Assembly: GCF_004359215.1 (NCBI RefSeq) | Contig: NC_090610.1 | Span: 11,928,735 to 11,960,390 of the forward strand | Direction of reading: 5' to 3' | From: Bremia lactucae | Taxonomy: Eukaryota > Oomycota > Peronosporomycetes > Peronosporales > Peronosporaceae | Length of the DNA stretch: 31,656 nt | Shown: piece by piece, positions 29,539 to 31,656 of the stretch | Layout of the letters: each line of letters starts with the position of its first letter | Position numbering within the stretch: the first letter of the stretch is position 1 | Made by a program: the position numbers and the translations under genes | The notes under the pieces: model-generated | Databases searched by the model: none | What the model was told of the DNA's origin: nothing | The model's input: only the letters and a program-made list of their open reading frames with translations

Positions 29539-29559
29539 GGACTAAGAAGTGCTACCAGG
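29539..29559 (-). promoter_or_regulatory. Primer-binding site of element G
   Basis: Minus strand CC then TGGTAGCACTTCTTAGTCC directly after the LTR end. It is almost identical to the site of element H (30971-30991) and shares TGGTAGCAC with element B. The 2-nt spacer before TGG is the same in all three. Confidence 0.78.
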
Positions 29560-29838
29560 TGGAACGGGGTGATAGCCCTTACCGTCTTACACTATAAAGC
29601 TTTGAGAAATTGCTCTATTATAAGAAAAATTCAACTCTATTTCTACTTTTGCTTTTAGTTTTAATTTTGTACGAAGTACAAAATTGTCTTCTTGCTCTTG
29701 GGTACCGCTCAAATATAGGTCAGGTTAGTTAATTAAGTCTGGTACCTCAATAACATTGACCATCGCTATCGGATACTGCAGTATACCTACTTGTTTACTT
29801 ATATAGTAAGTCCAAAATTACTTATGTAATAGGTTGCC
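29560..29838 (-). repeat. 5' LTR of element G (decayed)
   Basis: Read on the minus strand it runs from about GGCAACCTATTACATAAG to ATCACCCCGTTCCA. It is related to the 309-bp LTR at 21006-21314. The outer end has diverged, so the right boundary is approximate. It lies immediately after the knuckle region of element H gag, which places the G insertion inside H. Confidence 0.75.
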
Positions 29839-29919
29839 TTAATTCATCCCCACCGTTCCGATTTCGCAATAGTGTCGGTTCTGCGACCTCCGCTATCGCT
29901 AGCGGAAGATCGACTGTGT

Positions 29920-30960
29920 TTAAGGGCGTTGGGCGGGGGCGCTACACTCATAGGCGCAGTGGTTATCTTTTGACAGCGATTGCATCTTTGCAATCGTTTG
30001 TAACTTGAAGAGCAAATTTTTGCGCTCTCAATACATCAGAGGTCCATTGGTTCTGGACCCCTGCTCTCTTGTCATCTCGAAGGATGACAAAACCCGAGTG
30101 AGCGAAAGCCTATTTAAGGATGAAGTCGCCTTCTTTCGCTATAGAGATCGCTTGATCTAGCGTTTATTTGAGGCGGAACATGGCGGGACCATCCGCATAA
30201 CGCTTGACGAACACAAAAAAAATGTGTCTATCCATAATCATTTTTGCTCACGATAAACTCACCAGGTATCGTATATGTTAGGCGTTAGCATGATTTTCAC
30301 ACTTGCCTTGCTTCAATCCAGGAGCTGTGCTCGAGAGCTGAATGTGGCACGTGGCAGCTAAAACGTTTGTCTAGCCGCGTCTTAAAGATCTCATACGACA
30401 CAAATACGAATGGGTCGTGAAGTTTGAATCTTAAGGCCCAAGATTTGGCACGTCCGGCTAAGTTGGACATGCCTAATCTCACTTTCATCGCATCGTCACT
30501 GATACGGCGAGCTTCAACGGCGTCGTTGAAGTTGACGAGCCATCTTAAAGGGAGTCGCCTTCGACTGCCTAACAAATTTGAGATTTCTATCTTTAGGCTT
30601 TGTGGTCGACGTGGAAGCGTCCGCCCGCTAGCAGCATGTAAATGCTGCTGTCACAACAGTTCTAATCGTTGAGCACCCTGTTCTCTTAAAACATCCGCGT
30701 GTTGATAGCCGTGTTGGTGAAACAAGGGTACTTTCTCTTGGGCCCCGTCGAGTTCATATTAAATGAACTCTTTTATAGCCGCATGTTGCTCGTCTCTTGG
30801 CAGATCGAACAACACTGCACTAATGGCTCGATCGCTCTCCAGCCCAGGTCACTTTAATGAGTAAACCTTTCACGCGTTGCGTGATAGCCTTGTTGAGGGG
30901 CTTAAAAGCTTCTTCCTCCTTCTTTTTCTAACATGTCCAGGTTGGATGGAACTTGCGTGG
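29920..30960 (-). pseudogene. Element H gag remnant
   Basis: The best frame (30575-30297) reads RWLVNFNDAVEARRISDDAM, then GMSNLAGRAKSWALRFKLHDP and YEIFKTRLDKRF, a Ty3/Gypsy capsid of a different subtype from G. Further left, PEPMDL, SSYKRLQRCNRCQK and decayed knuckle sequence occur near 30060-29930. The element G LTR begins just beyond. The rest of H is not seen within the window, so H is cut by G. Sequence between 30575 and the primer-binding site is leader without a clear frame. Confidence 0.8.
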
Positions 30961-30970
30961 GCCGTTGAAC

Positions 30971-30991
30971 GGACTACGAAGTGCTACCAGG
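30971..30991 (-). promoter_or_regulatory. Primer-binding site of element H
   Basis: Minus strand CC then TGGTAGCACTTCGTAGTCC, directly after the LTR terminus GCCCCGTTACA. It differs at one position from the site of element G. Confidence 0.8.
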
Positions 30992-31065
30992 TGTAACGGG
31001 GCACCCTTTGCTAGGACTGTTAACAGTACTAGTCAACCTAAACCGATTACAGTGAAGATGGGGTG
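30992..31065 (-). repeat. Truncated 5' LTR end of element H
   Basis: Only the last 74 bp of the LTR remain, matching the end of the 536-bp solo LTR at 27505-28040, including the ACTGTTAACAGTACTAG palindrome half-sites (31011-31032, one change). At 31066 it is cut by a TGTAACGGGC sequence that looks like the start of another LTR. Confidence 0.8.
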
Positions 31066-31459
31066 TGTAACGGGCTAAAGTTGACCTAATGTTACAAAAA
31101 AACGTCCCCGTTAAGTACACTTGGTGTACTTAACGGGATGGTCAAATCTTAAGAAAAGTAATTAGACCCACCGATCGGGTGTGGTTCACATTTGTGACCA
31201 ATTCTTGTGTATGTGATGCACATGGGTGCACTCACAGGAGGGGATGACGGCTAGCGTCATCCTTTTCGCAAAGTATCAAGATGGATACTCTCGCAATACA
31301 TATTAGTGTTATCTACAGAGATGGCATTTTTGATTGATAAAAATAGGTATTTATATTTAATGCGATTAAATATAAATCAGTCTAAAACTACTTCTTACTT
31401 AGTAAGTGCGCACGAGGAGCCGGATTGCTCGGAGCGAGGCTCCCAACTGGACTGTTGAG
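31066..31459 (+). other. Probable LTR/leader of element I
   Basis: Begins TGTAACGGGCTAAAG at the exact break in the element H LTR and leads into a plus-strand gag. The other LTR end and a primer-binding site could not be placed, so the boundaries of LTR and leader are uncertain. It contains the perfect hairpin at 31107-31137 and a shorter one around GGATGACG/CGTCATCC (about 31243-31263). Confidence 0.5.
31107..31137. repeat. Perfect 14-bp hairpin near the start of element I
   Basis: Arms CCCGTTAAGTACAC (31107-31120) and its exact complement (31124-31137) around a TTG loop. It lies about 40 bp inside the presumed LTR start. Confidence 0.9.
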
Positions 31460-31656
31460 ATGCTCTCTGCCCGGCCGCATCAGCTGAGGCCCATCCGGAT
31501 GGACCCGCCCAAGTTCGATGGAGCTGCGGCGTGCACGATTGCCCACTGGCTTTTAGCCGTGGGTCAATGCGGTGTCGCGCAGCTCATCGAGGACGACAGC
31601 CGGACGGTGTATGTCGCACCTGCGCGTAAGGCCTCAGAGTGGGCTTACTCGGCGCT
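31460..31656 (+). pseudogene. Element I gag, 5' part, cut by window end
   Basis: From an ATG at 31460 the frame stays open to the window end. It reads RPIRMDPPKFDGAA, TIAHWLLAVGQCGVAQLIED and then ARKASEWAYSA. An internal ATG at 31499 also fits. The stretch before KASEWAYSA corresponds to MSHLRGKASEW in a neighbouring frame, implying small deletions that together kept the frame. The gag is the same subtype as element C. Completeness cannot be judged. Confidence 0.78.

Larger units (their letters stand above)
24330..29838 (-). mobile_element. Element G: degenerate Ty3/Gypsy, minus strand
   Basis: Reading leftwards: LTR (29838-29560), primer-binding site (29559-29539), gag (about 29441-28500), protease (28389-28160), a solo LTR insertion (28040-27505), a repeat-containing linker (27430-26780), RT (26780-25700), RNase H (25690-25102) and integrase (25100-24330). 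It then meets element F without a 3' LTR. All coding parts carry stops or frameshifts. Confidence 0.85.

Overview
The window looks like an oomycete nuclear genome scaffold, probably Peronosporales (Phytophthora or downy mildew). The grounds are plant-type telomere repeats (TTTAGGG/CCCTAAA), short GT-AG introns, an oomycete-type initiator upstream of a gene, and dense chromodomain Ty3/Gypsy retrotransposons. The genus cannot be fixed from the sequence alone.

Left contig (1-7243). It opens with the 3' end of a plus-strand chromovirus, element A: the end of the pol gene with a chromodomain (1-540), an antisense open frame (846-1349), a polypurine tract and a 441-bp LTR (1648-2088). This stretch is crowded with perfect short inverted repeats. 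Two host genes follow, convergent and only 42 bp apart. The first (2395-5040, plus) is one uninterrupted frame joining a phosphopantothenate-cysteine ligase-like domain, a class-3 lipase domain and four C-terminal zinc knuckles. The second (6289-5083, minus, two introns) is a WD40 protein resembling GNB1L/Asa1, a factor linked to PIKK/TTT assembly. The contig ends in near-identical head-to-tail fragments of an A-like LTR (6617-7243).

A run of exactly 100 N (7244-7343) is followed by 22 perfect telomere repeats (7344-7497). Their orientation puts a chromosome end at the gap and the chromosome interior to the right. The join across the gap is therefore either a scaffolding error or a chromosome fusion point.

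Right contig (7344-31656): subtelomeric sequence filled with retrotransposons. Element B (8182-15875, plus) has both LTRs, primer-binding site, gag, protease, RT, RNase H, integrase, chromodomain, an antisense frame, polypurine tract and a one-mismatch 5-bp target duplication. It is inactivated by frameshifts and stops and contains an 878-N gap. From about 17100 to the end lie more decayed elements: C and J (plus, 17100-21314), F (minus, 24330-21322), G (minus, 29838-24330), H (minus, 31065-29920) and I (plus, from 31066, cut by the window end). They are nested or fused: a solo LTR with a perfect CCAAT duplication sits inside G, G interrupts H, and I abuts a truncated H LTR. No autonomous element survives, and no RNA gene or CRISPR array was seen.

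The points most worth following are the hairpin-saturated retroelement sequence, the ligase-lipase-zinc-knuckle fusion, the telomere at a scaffold join, the antisense frames between pol and 3' LTR, and a pair of back-to-back perfect hairpins at 16244-16317.
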